A program made the position numbers and the translations under genes. A stretch of 64,000 nucleotides of DNA. It comes from Chromatiales bacterium (GTDB taxonomy: Bacteria; Pseudomonadota; Gammaproteobacteria; Chromatiales; Chromatiaceae). The DNA is taken from the NCBI GenBank assembly GCA_028280505.1, contig JANQLO010000027.1, forward strand, positions 1 through 64,000, in the 5' to 3' direction. How positions within the stretch are numbered: the stretch's first letter is position 1; every line of letters begins with the position of its first letter. Of the stretch, positions 36,130 through 45,388 are shown piece by piece. The notes under the pieces were generated by a model. The model was not told the DNA's origin, made no database searches, and was given only the letters and a program-made list of their open reading frames with translations.

Positions 36130-37158
36130 CTAGATAAATTCTTCGGCGCCGCTGCCACCAAGGTTGATCTCGCCGGCATCGGACAGACGACGGGCGACCG
36201 TAAGGATCTCTTTCTGTGCGGCCTCGACATCGCTGACCTTGGCCGGCGGAGCGGCCTCGAGATCGTCCTTGAGCATTTCGGCGGCACGCGACGACATATT
36301 GGTGAAAATCTTTTCGCGCAGGTCTTCGGGTGCGCCGCGCAAGGCCAGCAGCAACTGATCCGACGACACTTCGCGCAACAAGGTCTGCATGCCGCGGTCG
36401 TCGACATCGATCAGATTCTCGAACACGAACATATTGTCCTGAATCTGTTGCGACAGCTCCTCGTCAGCCTCGCTGATCTGTTCGATGACCTTGCTCTCGA
36501 CCACACCATCGACGAAGTTGAGGATATCCGCAGCCTTCTTGACGCCGCCCAACGCCGAGGACTTCACGTTCGATGCGCCGGAGAACTGTTTATCCAGGAT
36601 CTCATCGAGTTCCTGCAGCGCCGCCGGCTGGATGCCGTCGAGTGTCGCGACACGCATCACCACATCGGTACGTACGCGTTCGGGAAACTCCGCCAGCACC
36701 CCGGCCGCCTGATCGGGGTCGAGAAAGGACATCACGATCGCGATGATCTGCGGATGCTCCAACCTGATCAGCTCGGCGATCGCGCGCGGATCCATCCATT
36801 TGAGCTGTTCCAGTCCCTTGCTGTTACGTCCGAGCAGGATGCGATCGATAATACCGCCGGCCTTGTCTGAACCCAGAGCGGAGGTCAGCATGTTGCGGAT
36901 GTATTCATCCGAACCCAAACCGAGCGAGGTTTGTTCGCCGATCGCATCGACAAAATTCTGCATCACCAACTCCATCTGTGAATTGGTGACATTACTCAGG
37001 CTGGCCATGGCGACGCCGATCTCTTGAACCTCTTTCGGCCCCATGTGTTTCAGGATCTCGGCGGCATGCTTCTCGCCTAAGCCCAGCATCAGCAGCGCCG
37101 ATCGCTGGATACCGCTTAGATTCTTGACCGCCTGAAAGTCACTGCTCTGTTGCTCCAT
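36130..37158 (-). CDS. fliG: flagellar motor switch protein FliG
   Basis: FliG is the rotor protein that interacts with MotA. The 342 residues contain the N-terminal FliF-binding domain (RSALLMLGLGEKHAAEILKH), the middle EHPQ motif (LEHPQIIAIVMSFL) and the C-terminal torque helix with charged residues (LRGAPEDLREKIFTNMSSR). It lies 1 nt after the fliF stop, indicating coupled translation. Confidence 0.96.
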   Translation of the reverse strand: MEQQSSDFQAVKNLSGIQRSALLMLGLGEKHAAEILKHMGPKEVQEIGVAMASLSNVTNSQMELVMQNFVDAIGEQTSLGLGSDEYIRNMLTSALGSDKAGGIIDRILLGRNSKGLEQLKWMDPRAIAELIRLEHPQIIAIVMSFLDPDQAAGVLAEFPERVRTDVVMRVATLDGIQPAALQELDEILDKQFSGASNVKSSALGGVKKAADILNFVDGVVESKVIEQISEADEELSQQIQDNMFVFENLIDVDDRGMQTLLREVSSDQLLLALRGAPEDLREKIFTNMSSRAAEMLKDDLEAAPPAKVSDVEAAQKEILTVARRLSDAGEINLGGSGAEEFI

Positions 37159-37159
37159 G

Positions 37160-38827
37160 TCAGGCCGCTTCCTCGTTCACCCAAGTTTTCACCAACTGAG
37201 CGACCCGCTTCGGATCTTCGTCGACCAATTGCCGGGCGGCATCCATGATGTTTTCGTACTTGGCGCCGCTGGGCAGCTGGATGGGTTCGCCGTCGGAACC
37301 GAGCAGACCGCCGTCGGCCCCGATGCCCTGATGACCTTCGGTGAACGGACCCTCGACCCGCGCACCCGCTTCCGCACCCGCCGCGACGGCCGTGGTTGTG
37401 GTCAGGCGCTTCATCGTCGGCCGCAGGACGAAGAAGATCAGCAACACCACCAGAATCAAACCGCCGACCTGTTTCGCGATATCGAGGAACCAACCCTGCT
37501 CCCAGATCGGAATCTCCGGCAGATCGGCCACCGGCTCGGGGCTGAGGAAAGAGCTGTTCATCACCCGTACGCTATCGCCACGACGCACGTTGAAACCGAC
37601 GGCCTCACGGACCAAATCGGTCAGGCGCTCGATCTCCTCCGGGGTACGCTCGCGTACACTCACATCGCCCTGCTCATCCACCGTCGAAATGTCGTCGACC
37701 ACCACGGCGACCGACAAGCGGCGCAACGCCATGGGTGACATACGGGTGTGGCTGATGACTCGATCGAGTTCATAATTACGTGTGGACTGGCGGCTGGAAT
37801 TCACCGAGCTGCTTTCGGCTGCTTCACCACCCGCGACCTCGGGCGCCGCACCGGCAGGCGGAGGCTGATTGCTTAGCGCACCGGGCACACCGCCGACCGT
37901 ATTGCCGGTACGCTGCTCCTCGTTGAGTCGCTCGCTACGCAGTGCCGGCTGATCCGGGTTGTAGCGCTCCTGGGTTTGCTCGGTAACGGTGAAATCGATG
38001 TCGGCGGTCACCTGTGCACGCACCTTGTCGCGACCGACGATCGGTGCCAGCAGATCTTCGATGCGCTCGCGGTAATGTTGCTCCATACGCCGAGTATGTT
38101 CGAACTGCGTCGCCGAGAGCTTCATTTCGCGGCTGCCCGAATCGCCGCTGAGCAGACGTCCTTTGTGATCGACGACGGTTACGCGATCGGTGGTCAGCTC
38201 GGGCACACTGGAAGCGACCAGATGCACGACTGCTTCGACCTGACTGTCGGACAGTGAGCGACCGTTGTGCAAACGTACCGCGACCGACGCACTCGGCGGC
38301 ATGCGCTTACGCACGAACACCGATTGTTTGGGCACGGCCAGATGTACCCGCGCACTCTGCACCGCGCCGATGGTCGAGATGGTCCGAGCGAGCTCACCCT
38401 GCAGCGCCTGCTGATGACGGGCCCGTTCGACCAACTGGCTGGTACCGAAGCCGGTGTCTTCCTGCAGCAGCTCGAAACCCAGACCGGCGCTGTTCGGCAG
38501 CCCCTGCCCGGCCAGCTGCATACGGATCTCTTTGAGCTTGGATGCCGGCACCAGGAGCATGCCGGTGGCCTCGTCGACCTTGTAGTTGACCGAGGCCTGC
38601 TGCAAGGCCTCCATGATCTGACTAGCGTCTTTCTCTTCGAGGTTGCCGTACAAAGGCGCGTAGTTCGGCGACTGCGACCAAAGGACCACGGCGACCCCCA
38701 GTGCGACACTGGCCGCGATTCCGACCATGACCGCCATTTGGCGTAACCAGGGATTGTCGCCGATAGCGGCCATACCACCCGGTGCGCCGGTCGTCGGAAG
38801 ATTGCTCGATTGTGCTGCGTCCGCCAT
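37160..38827 (-). CDS. fliF: flagellar MS-ring protein FliF
   Basis: FliF forms the MS ring in the inner membrane. The 555-residue protein has two membrane helices, near residues 30-50 and about 460-480, flanking a large periplasmic region with ring-building motifs (ARVHLAVPKQSVFVRKR, TVVDHKGRLLS). The C-terminal cytoplasmic tail binds FliG. It is in the fliEFGHIJ operon, second after fliE. Confidence 0.96.
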   Translation of the reverse strand: MADAAQSSNLPTTGAPGGMAAIGDNPWLRQMAVMVGIAASVALGVAVVLWSQSPNYAPLYGNLEEKDASQIMEALQQASVNYKVDEATGMLLVPASKLKEIRMQLAGQGLPNSAGLGFELLQEDTGFGTSQLVERARHQQALQGELARTISTIGAVQSARVHLAVPKQSVFVRKRMPPSASVAVRLHNGRSLSDSQVEAVVHLVASSVPELTTDRVTVVDHKGRLLSGDSGSREMKLSATQFEHTRRMEQHYRERIEDLLAPIVGRDKVRAQVTADIDFTVTEQTQERYNPDQPALRSERLNEEQRTGNTVGGVPGALSNQPPPAGAAPEVAGGEAAESSSVNSSRQSTRNYELDRVISHTRMSPMALRRLSVAVVVDDISTVDEQGDVSVRERTPEEIERLTDLVREAVGFNVRRGDSVRVMNSSFLSPEPVADLPEIPIWEQGWFLDIAKQVGGLILVVLLIFFVLRPTMKRLTTTTAVAAGAEAGARVEGPFTEGHQGIGADGGLLGSDGEPIQLPSGAKYENIMDAARQLVDEDPKRVAQLVKTWVNEEAA

Positions 38828-38870
38828 AGCTTGGATCCGTTTTTAACTTGGGCTTGGTGCTCGGCCGGAA

Positions 38871-39191
38871 TTAGACCGGCATGCTCATGACGTCTTTGTA
38901 GGCCTCGACCAGTTTGTTACGCACTTCGACCATGGCCTGAAACGACACGCTGGACTTCTGTGCCGCGATCATCACCTCCGCCAGATCGATGCCTTCCTGC
39001 CCCTGCTCGAACGCGGTTCGCAGGTTCCCCGCCTGTTTTTGCGTGTCGTTGACCGCGTCGATGGAACGCTGAAGCAGATCGCCGAAGTCGGTTTGCGGCA
39101 CCTGTTGTTGCGGCGCGACCGCACCACCTGTCGCCTGGGCCTGAACCAAACGCATTTGGGCAAGAACTTGATTGATTTCCGGTGTACTCAT
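38871..39191 (-). CDS. fliE: flagellar hook-basal body protein FliE
   Basis: FliE links the MS ring to the rod. The 106-residue protein shows the family's C-terminal block (IDLAEVMIAAQKSSVSFQAM, then VRNKLVEAYKDVMSMPV). I use the second ATG at 39191 (MSTPEINQ). It is the first gene of the class III operon and has a sigma-54 promoter 61 nt upstream of its start. Confidence 0.94.
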   Translation of the reverse strand: MSTPEINQVLAQMRLVQAQATGGAVAPQQQVPQTDFGDLLQRSIDAVNDTQKQAGNLRTAFEQGQEGIDLAEVMIAAQKSSVSFQAMVEVRNKLVEAYKDVMSMPV

Positions 39192-39251
39192 GCTGTGCAA
39201 CCTATCGCTGTGTACGGTTTTCTGACGCTGTTTGGGGTGCGCGTTAAATTC

Positions 39252-39267
39252 TGCAGTTTTCGCGCCA
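39252..39267 (-). promoter_or_regulatory. sigma-54 promoter of fliEFGHIJ
   Basis: The minus strand reads TGGCGCGAAAACTGCA, two mismatches from the -24/-12 consensus with the required 10-nt GG-GC spacing, in the short gap between fleR and fliE. In polarly flagellated gammaproteobacteria FleR activates this promoter. Confidence 0.75.
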
Positions 39268-39269
39268 AA

Positions 39270-40637
39270 TCAATTGCCAGGAATGGCGATCCCCGCCTCG
39301 CGCAGTTTCTGCAGCTTGTAACGCAGGGTGCGCGGACTGATCCCGAGAATTTCGGCGGCCTGTTTGCGGCTGCCGTTACCGTTACGCAAAGCATCGAGAA
39401 TCATCTGTTCCTCGACGTTGCGCAGGTCGTCGGTCAAACGCCCGCGCGCCCCGGTTTCATCGGGTTCGGCGCTGATCCCATTCGGCGAGACGGGCGGAAG
39501 CGACGGCGGACCGTCGACTTGTTCGAAATGGATATCCGTGGCACGCACGTGTTCGCCGTCGCCGAGAATAAGCGCGCGCTGCATCAGATTATCGAGCTCA
39601 CGCACATTGCCCGGCCACGCATGCCCCAGCAGCCGTACTTCTGCCTCGGGCTCGAAAACCGGCAAGGTTTCGCCGCCCCGTAGATGCCGTTGCATGAGAT
39701 GACGTGCCAAAGGGAGGATGTCGCGAGTACGCTCGCGCAGCGGAGGCAGGGTCAGCGGGAAAACGTTCAGGCGATAGAACAAATCCTCGCGAAAACGCCC
39801 CGCGGCGACCTCCTCGCGCAGATGACGGTTCGATGTGGCCAACACCCGCACATCGAGCTGGATCAACTCGCGCCCGCCGAGACGCTCGACTTCGCGCTCT
39901 TGCAATACGCGCAACAGCTTGGCCTGCAAAGGCAGGCTCATTTCCGAAATCTCATCGAGCAGTAGCGTGCCGCCCTGGGCCTGCTCGAACTTGCCCGAGC
40001 TGGCGCGCACCGCACCGGTGAAAGCGCCCTTCTCGTAGCCGAACAATACCGCCTCGAGCATATTGTCCGGAATGGCCGCGCAATTCAGCGCGACGAAAGG
40101 ACCGTCGGCACGAGCCGAGCGTACATGGATGAAACGCGCCAGCACCTCTTTACCGGTACCCGATTCGCCGCCGATCATCACCGTGGCGTCGCTCGCCGCG
40201 ACCCGTGCGGCCAGTTCGACCAATTCACGCGTGCGCAGATCCTCGGCCACCATCTGACCGTCGTTGGCCTGCTGATTCGGCAGATAACGGGCGACCTTAT
40301 GCAGCAAGTCGTCGACCTCGAAGGGCTTGGCCAGATAATCCACGGCGCCCAGCTTGATCGCCTCGACCGCCTGTTCGACCGTGCCGTACGCCGTCATGAC
40401 CAGCACCGGCAATTCCTGAAAACGGGTCCGCAGATTGCGTAACAAGGCACGGCCGTCCATCGGCCGCATCTGCACGTCGGTCAACACCATATCGACCGAA
40501 TTGCCATCGAGTCGTGCCAAGGCCTGCTCACCATCGGTCGCGGTCAGCACATCGTAGCCGGACAACGCCAGCGTATCGCTCAGTGCCTGCGCCAGTGCAC
40601 TGTCGTCTTCCACCACCAGAATGCGCGAAGGATTCAT
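39270..40637 (-). CDS. fleR: sigma-54-dependent response regulator FleR/FlrC
   Basis: This 455-residue NtrC-class regulator has a receiver domain (phospho-acceptor Asp in VLTDVQM, residue about 54), AAA+ domain ([21 protein letters not shown]) and C-terminal FIS HTH (AAEILGISPRTLRYKLQK). Its start overlaps the sensor-kinase stop by 4 nt. With FleS it drives mid-stage flagellar genes such as fliE. Confidence 0.94.
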   Translation of the reverse strand: MNPSRILVVEDDSALAQALSDTLALSGYDVLTATDGEQALARLDGNSVDMVLTDVQMRPMDGRALLRNLRTRFQELPVLVMTAYGTVEQAVEAIKLGAVDYLAKPFEVDDLLHKVARYLPNQQANDGQMVAEDLRTRELVELAARVAASDATVMIGGESGTGKEVLARFIHVRSARADGPFVALNCAAIPDNMLEAVLFGYEKGAFTGAVRASSGKFEQAQGGTLLLDEISEMSLPLQAKLLRVLQEREVERLGGRELIQLDVRVLATSNRHLREEVAAGRFREDLFYRLNVFPLTLPPLRERTRDILPLARHLMQRHLRGGETLPVFEPEAEVRLLGHAWPGNVRELDNLMQRALILGDGEHVRATDIHFEQVDGPPSLPPVSPNGISAEPDETGARGRLTDDLRNVEEQMILDALRNGNGSRKQAAEILGISPRTLRYKLQKLREAGIAIPGN

Positions 40638-41836
40638 GAGACTTGTTTCCTCGGTAAAACCGATTCGTCGACCCGCTCGGCGAGCAACGGCAAACGAATC
40701 TCGAAACAGGCGCCACCCAGCCCGGACACATCGGCACGCAGGCTGCCGCCGTGCTCCAACACGACGGCCTGAACAACGGCCAGACCCAGTCCGGTACCGC
40801 GTTCACGGGTGGTAAAAAAGGGATCGAAGATACGCGGCAACGCGTGTTCGTCGATGCCGGGGCCGTCGTCCTCGATCGACAACACGAGCGTCAGCTCGTC
40901 GACGACCGTTGCACCGATACGTACCGTGACACCCTCGCCGCCATGGTTGAGGGCATTGTCGATGAGATTGCTGAATGCCCCGGCGAGGGCGTCCAAATTG
41001 CCCTGCAGACGACAAGCCTCGACGGCCTCCATATCGATCAGCAAGCGGGCCTGCATTTGCGACACACGCGGTTTGAGACCGGCAATCGCCGTGGTCACCG
41101 CATCGGTGAGATAGATCGGACTGCTACTGAAGTTGCCGCCGCGGCTGAAGGCGAGCATCTCGCGCACCAGCGTTTCGGTATGGCGTAATCCGTCGAGCAG
41201 CTTCTCGCTGAATTGTTGACGCTGTTCCGTACTGAGCCCGCCCTTGGCGAGCTGTCCGGCATACAACACCGAGGTCGACAGCGGGGTGCGTACCTGATGT
41301 GCCAGTTGGGCGGCCATCTCACCCATGGCACTCAAACGGTCTTGACGTTCGAGGCGCTCTTGCAGACGACGCTGATCGGTCATGTCGACCATCACCAGGA
41401 TGCGACCGCGGTCGGTCAGCGGTCGCTGCGAAACGTTGACCCGGCGCCCGTCATGCAGGCACCAGTCACCGGGTGACGGTTCTGCGGCCACGGCATCGCG
41501 CTGAATCTCGCTCCAACGGCGACCCCAGGCCAACCCCGAAAAAAGCTGTTCGGCAGCAGGATTGAAACGGTCGACCCGATCGCGCACGTCGACCAGCACA
41601 ATGGCGGCGGGCAGCGCCTCGAGCAAGACACCCAGTTGATCGGCAAGATGTTCTTTCTGCGCCTGCTCGGTGCGACGCTGCTGGCGTGCCTGCGCGAGTT
41701 CGTCCGTCAGCTCGGCGACACGGTTTTCGAGCTGGCCATAGGCCCCGGCCAGACGCTCCGACAGTTCGTTGAACAGACCGAACGCCTGCTCGAGTCGCAG
41801 CCGTTCATCCGCCTGACCTGTCCGAAGCTCCGCCAT
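40634..41836 (-). CDS. fleS: flagellar sensor histidine kinase FleS/FlrB
   Basis: This 400-residue cytoplasmic kinase has no membrane helix. An N-terminal coiled coil and PAS-like domain precede the H box (AAQLAHQVRTPLS) and the HATPase region with DNALNHGG (N box), EDDGPGIDE (G1) and GTGLGLAVV (G2). It phosphorylates FleR. A perfect sigma-54 promoter lies 41 nt upstream. Confidence 0.93.
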   Translation of the reverse strand: MAELRTGQADERLRLEQAFGLFNELSERLAGAYGQLENRVAELTDELAQARQQRRTEQAQKEHLADQLGVLLEALPAAIVLVDVRDRVDRFNPAAEQLFSGLAWGRRWSEIQRDAVAAEPSPGDWCLHDGRRVNVSQRPLTDRGRILVMVDMTDQRRLQERLERQDRLSAMGEMAAQLAHQVRTPLSTSVLYAGQLAKGGLSTEQRQQFSEKLLDGLRHTETLVREMLAFSRGGNFSSSPIYLTDAVTTAIAGLKPRVSQMQARLLIDMEAVEACRLQGNLDALAGAFSNLIDNALNHGGEGVTVRIGATVVDELTLVLSIEDDGPGIDEHALPRIFDPFFTTRERGTGLGLAVVQAVVLEHGGSLRADVSGLGGACFEIRLPLLAERVDESVLPRKQVS

Positions 41837-41877
41837 AACGCCGAATCCTTGTTCGCAATGTTCTCGCGAGGGAGTTC

Positions 41878-41893
41878 AGCAAAACACGTGCCA
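41878..41893 (-). promoter_or_regulatory. sigma-54 promoter of fleSR
   Basis: The minus strand reads TGGCACGTGTTTTGCT, a full match to TGGCACG-N4-TTGCW with correct spacing, in the 110-nt gap between fleQ and fleS. FleQ is the expected activator. Confidence 0.85.
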
Positions 41894-41946
41894 TGAGATC
41901 GATTGCTTTTAAATCAGCAACTTGGCGTAGGAATCAAACGATTACG

Positions 41947-43428
41947 TCAAAGCCCCGTCATTTCCTGCCCACGCTGCAGACCGTACTTGCGCAGTTTTTC
42001 GACGAGTGTCGTACGACGCATTCTGAGCTTTTTCGCCGCATGCGCGACCACGCCGTTGGATTCTTCGAGGGCCTGGCGAATGAGACTCTGCTCCATGTTC
42101 GCCAAGTGGACTTTGAGGTCGATACCATCGGCCGGCAAACGCGGCATGCTCGATACCGTATTCGGCTGATCGCCGTGGGTGCTGACAACCGGCAACACCT
42201 CATCTTCCACATTGGTCTCGACCGGCGTGATCGGAATACCGGCACGAAACTTCTCCGGCAAATCGACAACGTCGACCACGCCATAGGGAAAGAGGATCGC
42301 CAGCCGCTCGATAAGATTGGCCAGCTCGCGCACATTGCCGGGCCAACGATAATGGGTCAACGCGGTGACCGCAGCCGGGGTGAGACGCACCGAGCCACGC
42401 TTCTCGTGTTCGATACGCAGGATCAGATCGTTGACCAATACCGGAATGTCCTCGACTCGCTCACGCAACGGCGGCACGTCGATCGGGAATACATTGAGAC
42501 GGTAGTAGAGATCCTCACGGAAATTGCCGGCCTTGATCGCCTGTTCGAGATTGCGATGGGTCGCGGCAATAATGCGCACGTTACAGTGAATGGTCTTGTT
42601 ACTGCCGACCCGTTCGAAGGTCCGTTCTTGCAGCACACGCAGCAGCTTAACCTGCATGTGCATACTCATATCACCGATCTCGTCGAGGAACAGCGTGCCG
42701 CCCTCTGCCAGTTCGAAGCGCCCTTGCCGTGCCGTAATCGCGCCGGTGAAGGCGCCCTTTTCATGACCGAACAATTCACTCTCGAGCAAATCGCCCGGGA
42801 TGGCCCCGCAATTCACCGGCACGAACGGTCGGCCGCGACGCTTGGAGTGATAATGAAGCTTGCGCGCGACCACCTCTTTCCCGGTGCCGGACTCACCCAG
42901 GATCAACACGGTCGCGTCCGAATCGGCGACCTGTTCGATCATCTTGTTGATACCACGGGTGGCGCGACCGTTGCCGGACAGACTACGGAAGAGTTCGAGC
43001 GGACGCCGCGGCGCCTCGCCATGGCGCTGCGACTCGTCGAAAACCTGCGCTTTATGCAAAAGCGACGAAATTGCGTCATAGTGACAGGGCAGGCGCAACG
43101 TACCCAGCACATCGCCACTGACCAACATCTCGTCGCCGTTTTTCTCCTGAACCTGAATAAGCGCCGGCCGGGGGCTGCAATCGTTGATCGCGGCCAGAAA
43201 GGCACTGCGTTGTTCGTCAGGGAGCTGCGCGCTGAGAAACACCGAGATCGAGCGATCCCCGAAGCGCTGCGCCAATCGTTTGAAATCCCCTATCGACTCA
43301 GGCACATGCACGTCACAGTCGATAAACTGCAAGATGTTCTGCAAGTAATCTACAGACTCGGTATCCGAAAGCACCAGCATCACCGTCGCGGTGTTCAAAG
43401 ACTCTTCCTTGCTATCGTCGAGCGTCAT
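41947..43428 (-). CDS. fleQ: flagellar master regulator FleQ/FlrA
   Basis: This 493-residue sigma-54 activator heads the flagellar cascade. The N-terminal FleQ-type receiver-like domain (about 15-125) lacks a clear phosphorylation Asp, as in FleQ. The AAA+ domain shows [14 protein letters not shown] and LFLDEIGDM. The C-terminal HTH is [18 protein letters not shown]. In Pseudomonas FleQ binds cyclic di-GMP and FleN. The order fleQ-fleS-fleR-fliE is the standard one. Confidence 0.95.
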   Translation of the reverse strand: MTLDDSKEESLNTATVMLVLSDTESVDYLQNILQFIDCDVHVPESIGDFKRLAQRFGDRSISVFLSAQLPDEQRSAFLAAINDCSPRPALIQVQEKNGDEMLVSGDVLGTLRLPCHYDAISSLLHKAQVFDESQRHGEAPRRPLELFRSLSGNGRATRGINKMIEQVADSDATVLILGESGTGKEVVARKLHYHSKRRGRPFVPVNCGAIPGDLLESELFGHEKGAFTGAITARQGRFELAEGGTLFLDEIGDMSMHMQVKLLRVLQERTFERVGSNKTIHCNVRIIAATHRNLEQAIKAGNFREDLYYRLNVFPIDVPPLRERVEDIPVLVNDLILRIEHEKRGSVRLTPAAVTALTHYRWPGNVRELANLIERLAILFPYGVVDVVDLPEKFRAGIPITPVETNVEDEVLPVVSTHGDQPNTVSSMPRLPADGIDLKVHLANMEQSLIRQALEESNGVVAHAAKKLRMRRTTLVEKLRKYGLQRGQEMTGL

Positions 43429-43486
43429 GCAACCGGCTCCGCTGAGAGAAAAATCAAAAACATGCCGAAAGTATTTGTTTTTGCGA

Positions 43487-43515
43487 AGTTAAGCATGCAT
43501 TTCTCACGATGTCAA
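43487..43515 (-). promoter_or_regulatory. sigma-70 promoter candidate of fleQ
   Basis: On the minus strand TTGACA (43510-43515) and TTAACT (43487-43492) lie 17 bp apart, about 60 nt before the fleQ ATG. Immediately upstream is a TGAC/GTCA-rich stretch (GTCATCTGACGTAATTTTGA) that could be a FleQ or other regulator site; that reading is speculative. Confidence 0.5.
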
Positions 43516-43630
43516 AATTACGTCAGATGACAAAATGATGATACCTCGCCGAGGATGCCCCGGGTCTTGACAGCCCCACCCCCGCCGCCTCGAAAATGGG
43601 CATTCTGCGTAAGCACCCGGAACCATTCTG

Positions 43631-44926
43631 TTGAACGACATCCCCCTCGGCGCCCTATTCGGTTCGCTGGCCTTTTTATTGTTGCTGTCCGGCTTTTTCT
43701 CCGGATCCGAAACCGCATTGATGACATTGAATCGCTACCGGCTGCGCCATCTCGCCGCGGCCGGTCATCCCGGTGCACGGCTGGCCGAACGTCTGTTGGC
43801 GAAACCGGATCGCCTGATCGGTCTGATCCTGCTCGGCAATAACTTCGTCAACATCCTTGCCTCGTCACTCGCAACGATCATCGCCCTTCGTCTCGGCGGC
43901 GAAGGCGCCATCCCCATCGCGGCAGGTCTGTTGACCCTGGTCATCCTGATCTTCTCCGAGGTGGCCCCCAAGACGATGGCGGCATTGCATCCGGAGCGCC
44001 TCGCCTTTCCCGCTTCCTGGGTTTACACGCCGCTACTGCGCTTGCTGTTCCCGCTGGTTTGGTTGGTGAATCTGATAGCCAACGGGTTGCTGCGTTTGAT
44101 GGGCATCTATCCCGAAGATGCCGGAGGCAATGCGCTCAGCCGCGAAGAACTTCACACCGTAGTGAACGAGGCCGGCGCCTTGATTCCCAAACGCCACCAG
44201 AAGATGCTCATCAGCGTACTCGACCTGGAGAAGGTGACGGTCGACGACATCATGATCCCGCGCAACGAACTCGATGGCGTCGATCTGGACGATCCACTCG
44301 ACCGCATCGTCGAGCAATTGGAGCAAACCCCCTATACACGCATGCTCGCATACCGCGGGAATATCGATCATATCGCCGGTTTCCTGCATACCCGGCGGGT
44401 GATGCAGGCATTGCTCGACGGCGGCGAGCTCACCCGGGAAACCCTCGAAGGATTGATCCGCGAACCCTATTTCATTCCCAAAGGTACGCCGCTCAACCGC
44501 CAGTTATTGAACTTCCAGGCGAAACGCCGACGTACCGCACTGGTTGTCGACGAGTACGGCGACATGCAGGGATTGGTGACCATGGCCGACCTGCTCGAGG
44601 AAATCGTCGGCGAATTCGCTACCGACCCGGCCGACAGCATCGCCGACGTTTTGCCACAGGACGACGGCAGCTTTTTGGTCGACGGCAGTGCGAACTTACG
44701 CGAACTGGTGCGAACCATGCACTGGGAATTGCCGACCAACGGTCCCAAGACGTTAAACGGGCTGATCGTAGAACACCTCGAAAGCCTGCCGGAGACCGGC
44801 ACTTCGCTCATGATCGCCGGCTATCCTATAGAGGTCGTGCAAACTCAGGACAACGCGGTCAAAACCGCGCGAATCAAACCGCAAGAAAGACGCGAAACCG
44901 AGGACTGGCAGGGGCCGAGCGTATAA
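43631..44926 (+). CDS. CorC/CorB-like (CNNM, HlyC/CorC) membrane protein
   Basis: This 431-residue protein has an N-terminal DUF21 (CNNM) transmembrane domain with SGFFSGSETALMTL and the EVAPKTMAA motif. Two CBS domains (about 205-325) and a C-terminal CorC_HlyC domain (PADSIADVLPQDDGSFLVDG onward) follow. Family members export or sense Mg2+/Co2+. I keep the TTG at 43631 as start; the DUF21 motif begins soon after. It is divergent from fleQ. Confidence 0.88.
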   Translation: MNDIPLGALFGSLAFLLLLSGFFSGSETALMTLNRYRLRHLAAAGHPGARLAERLLAKPDRLIGLILLGNNFVNILASSLATIIALRLGGEGAIPIAAGLLTLVILIFSEVAPKTMAALHPERLAFPASWVYTPLLRLLFPLVWLVNLIANGLLRLMGIYPEDAGGNALSREELHTVVNEAGALIPKRHQKMLISVLDLEKVTVDDIMIPRNELDGVDLDDPLDRIVEQLEQTPYTRMLAYRGNIDHIAGFLHTRRVMQALLDGGELTRETLEGLIREPYFIPKGTPLNRQLLNFQAKRRRTALVVDEYGDMQGLVTMADLLEEIVGEFATDPADSIADVLPQDDGSFLVDGSANLRELVRTMHWELPTNGPKTLNGLIVEHLESLPETGTSLMIAGYPIEVVQTQDNAVKTARIKPQERRETEDWQGPSV

Positions 44927-44998
44927 ATTAACGCCGACGGCTGCCGCTATGCCCTGCATCGGGTCCGCGCCGGATCAGTCATTCAAAGAGAATTACAC

Positions 44999-45388
44999 AT
45001 GCCGGATACACATGATGACCGCCGCCGTTTTCATCGCATCGCCACCGACAAACCGGTCGAATTGGCCATAGGCGACCGCAGCTATTCGGGCACCGTGCTC
45101 GACATCTCGCTACGCGGCCTGCTGTTCCTCAGCACCGCCGACGCCCAACCGCAGCACGGCGACCAGGCCAAGGCCCATATCAAACTGGACGACGAGTTGT
45201 GCTGTATCGACCTGGTCGGCGAGGTCGCTCACGTCCAGGGTCGACGTATCGGCATGCACTGCACCAGCATGGATCTCGACAGCGCCGCCAGGCTAAGGCG
45301 TATGGTCGAGCTCAACCTGGCCGACAATGCCTTGCTCGAACGCGAGCTGACGCAGTTGATCGCTGGTGACGAGGACAACAGCGACTAA
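44999..45388 (+). CDS. PilZ-domain protein (cyclic di-GMP effector)
   Basis: This 129-residue PilZ protein has the arginine motif (DRRRFHRIATDKPVEL) and the second cyclic-di-GMP motif D-x-S-x-x-G (LDISLRGLLF), so ligand binding is expected. A C-terminal helix follows. Its stop codon overlaps that of the convergent radA gene. It may couple second-messenger levels to motility or surface traits. Confidence 0.9.
   Translation: MPDTHDDRRRFHRIATDKPVELAIGDRSYSGTVLDISLRGLLFLSTADAQPQHGDQAKAHIKLDDELCCIDLVGEVAHVQGRRIGMHCTSMDLDSAARLRRMVELNLADNALLERELTQLIAGDEDNSD

Noticed and set aside
41893..43530. A 545-codon open frame antisense to fleQ
   Set aside because: It is a shadow of fleQ: fleQ on the minus strand has all expected domains and a promoter, while the antisense product shows no family features.
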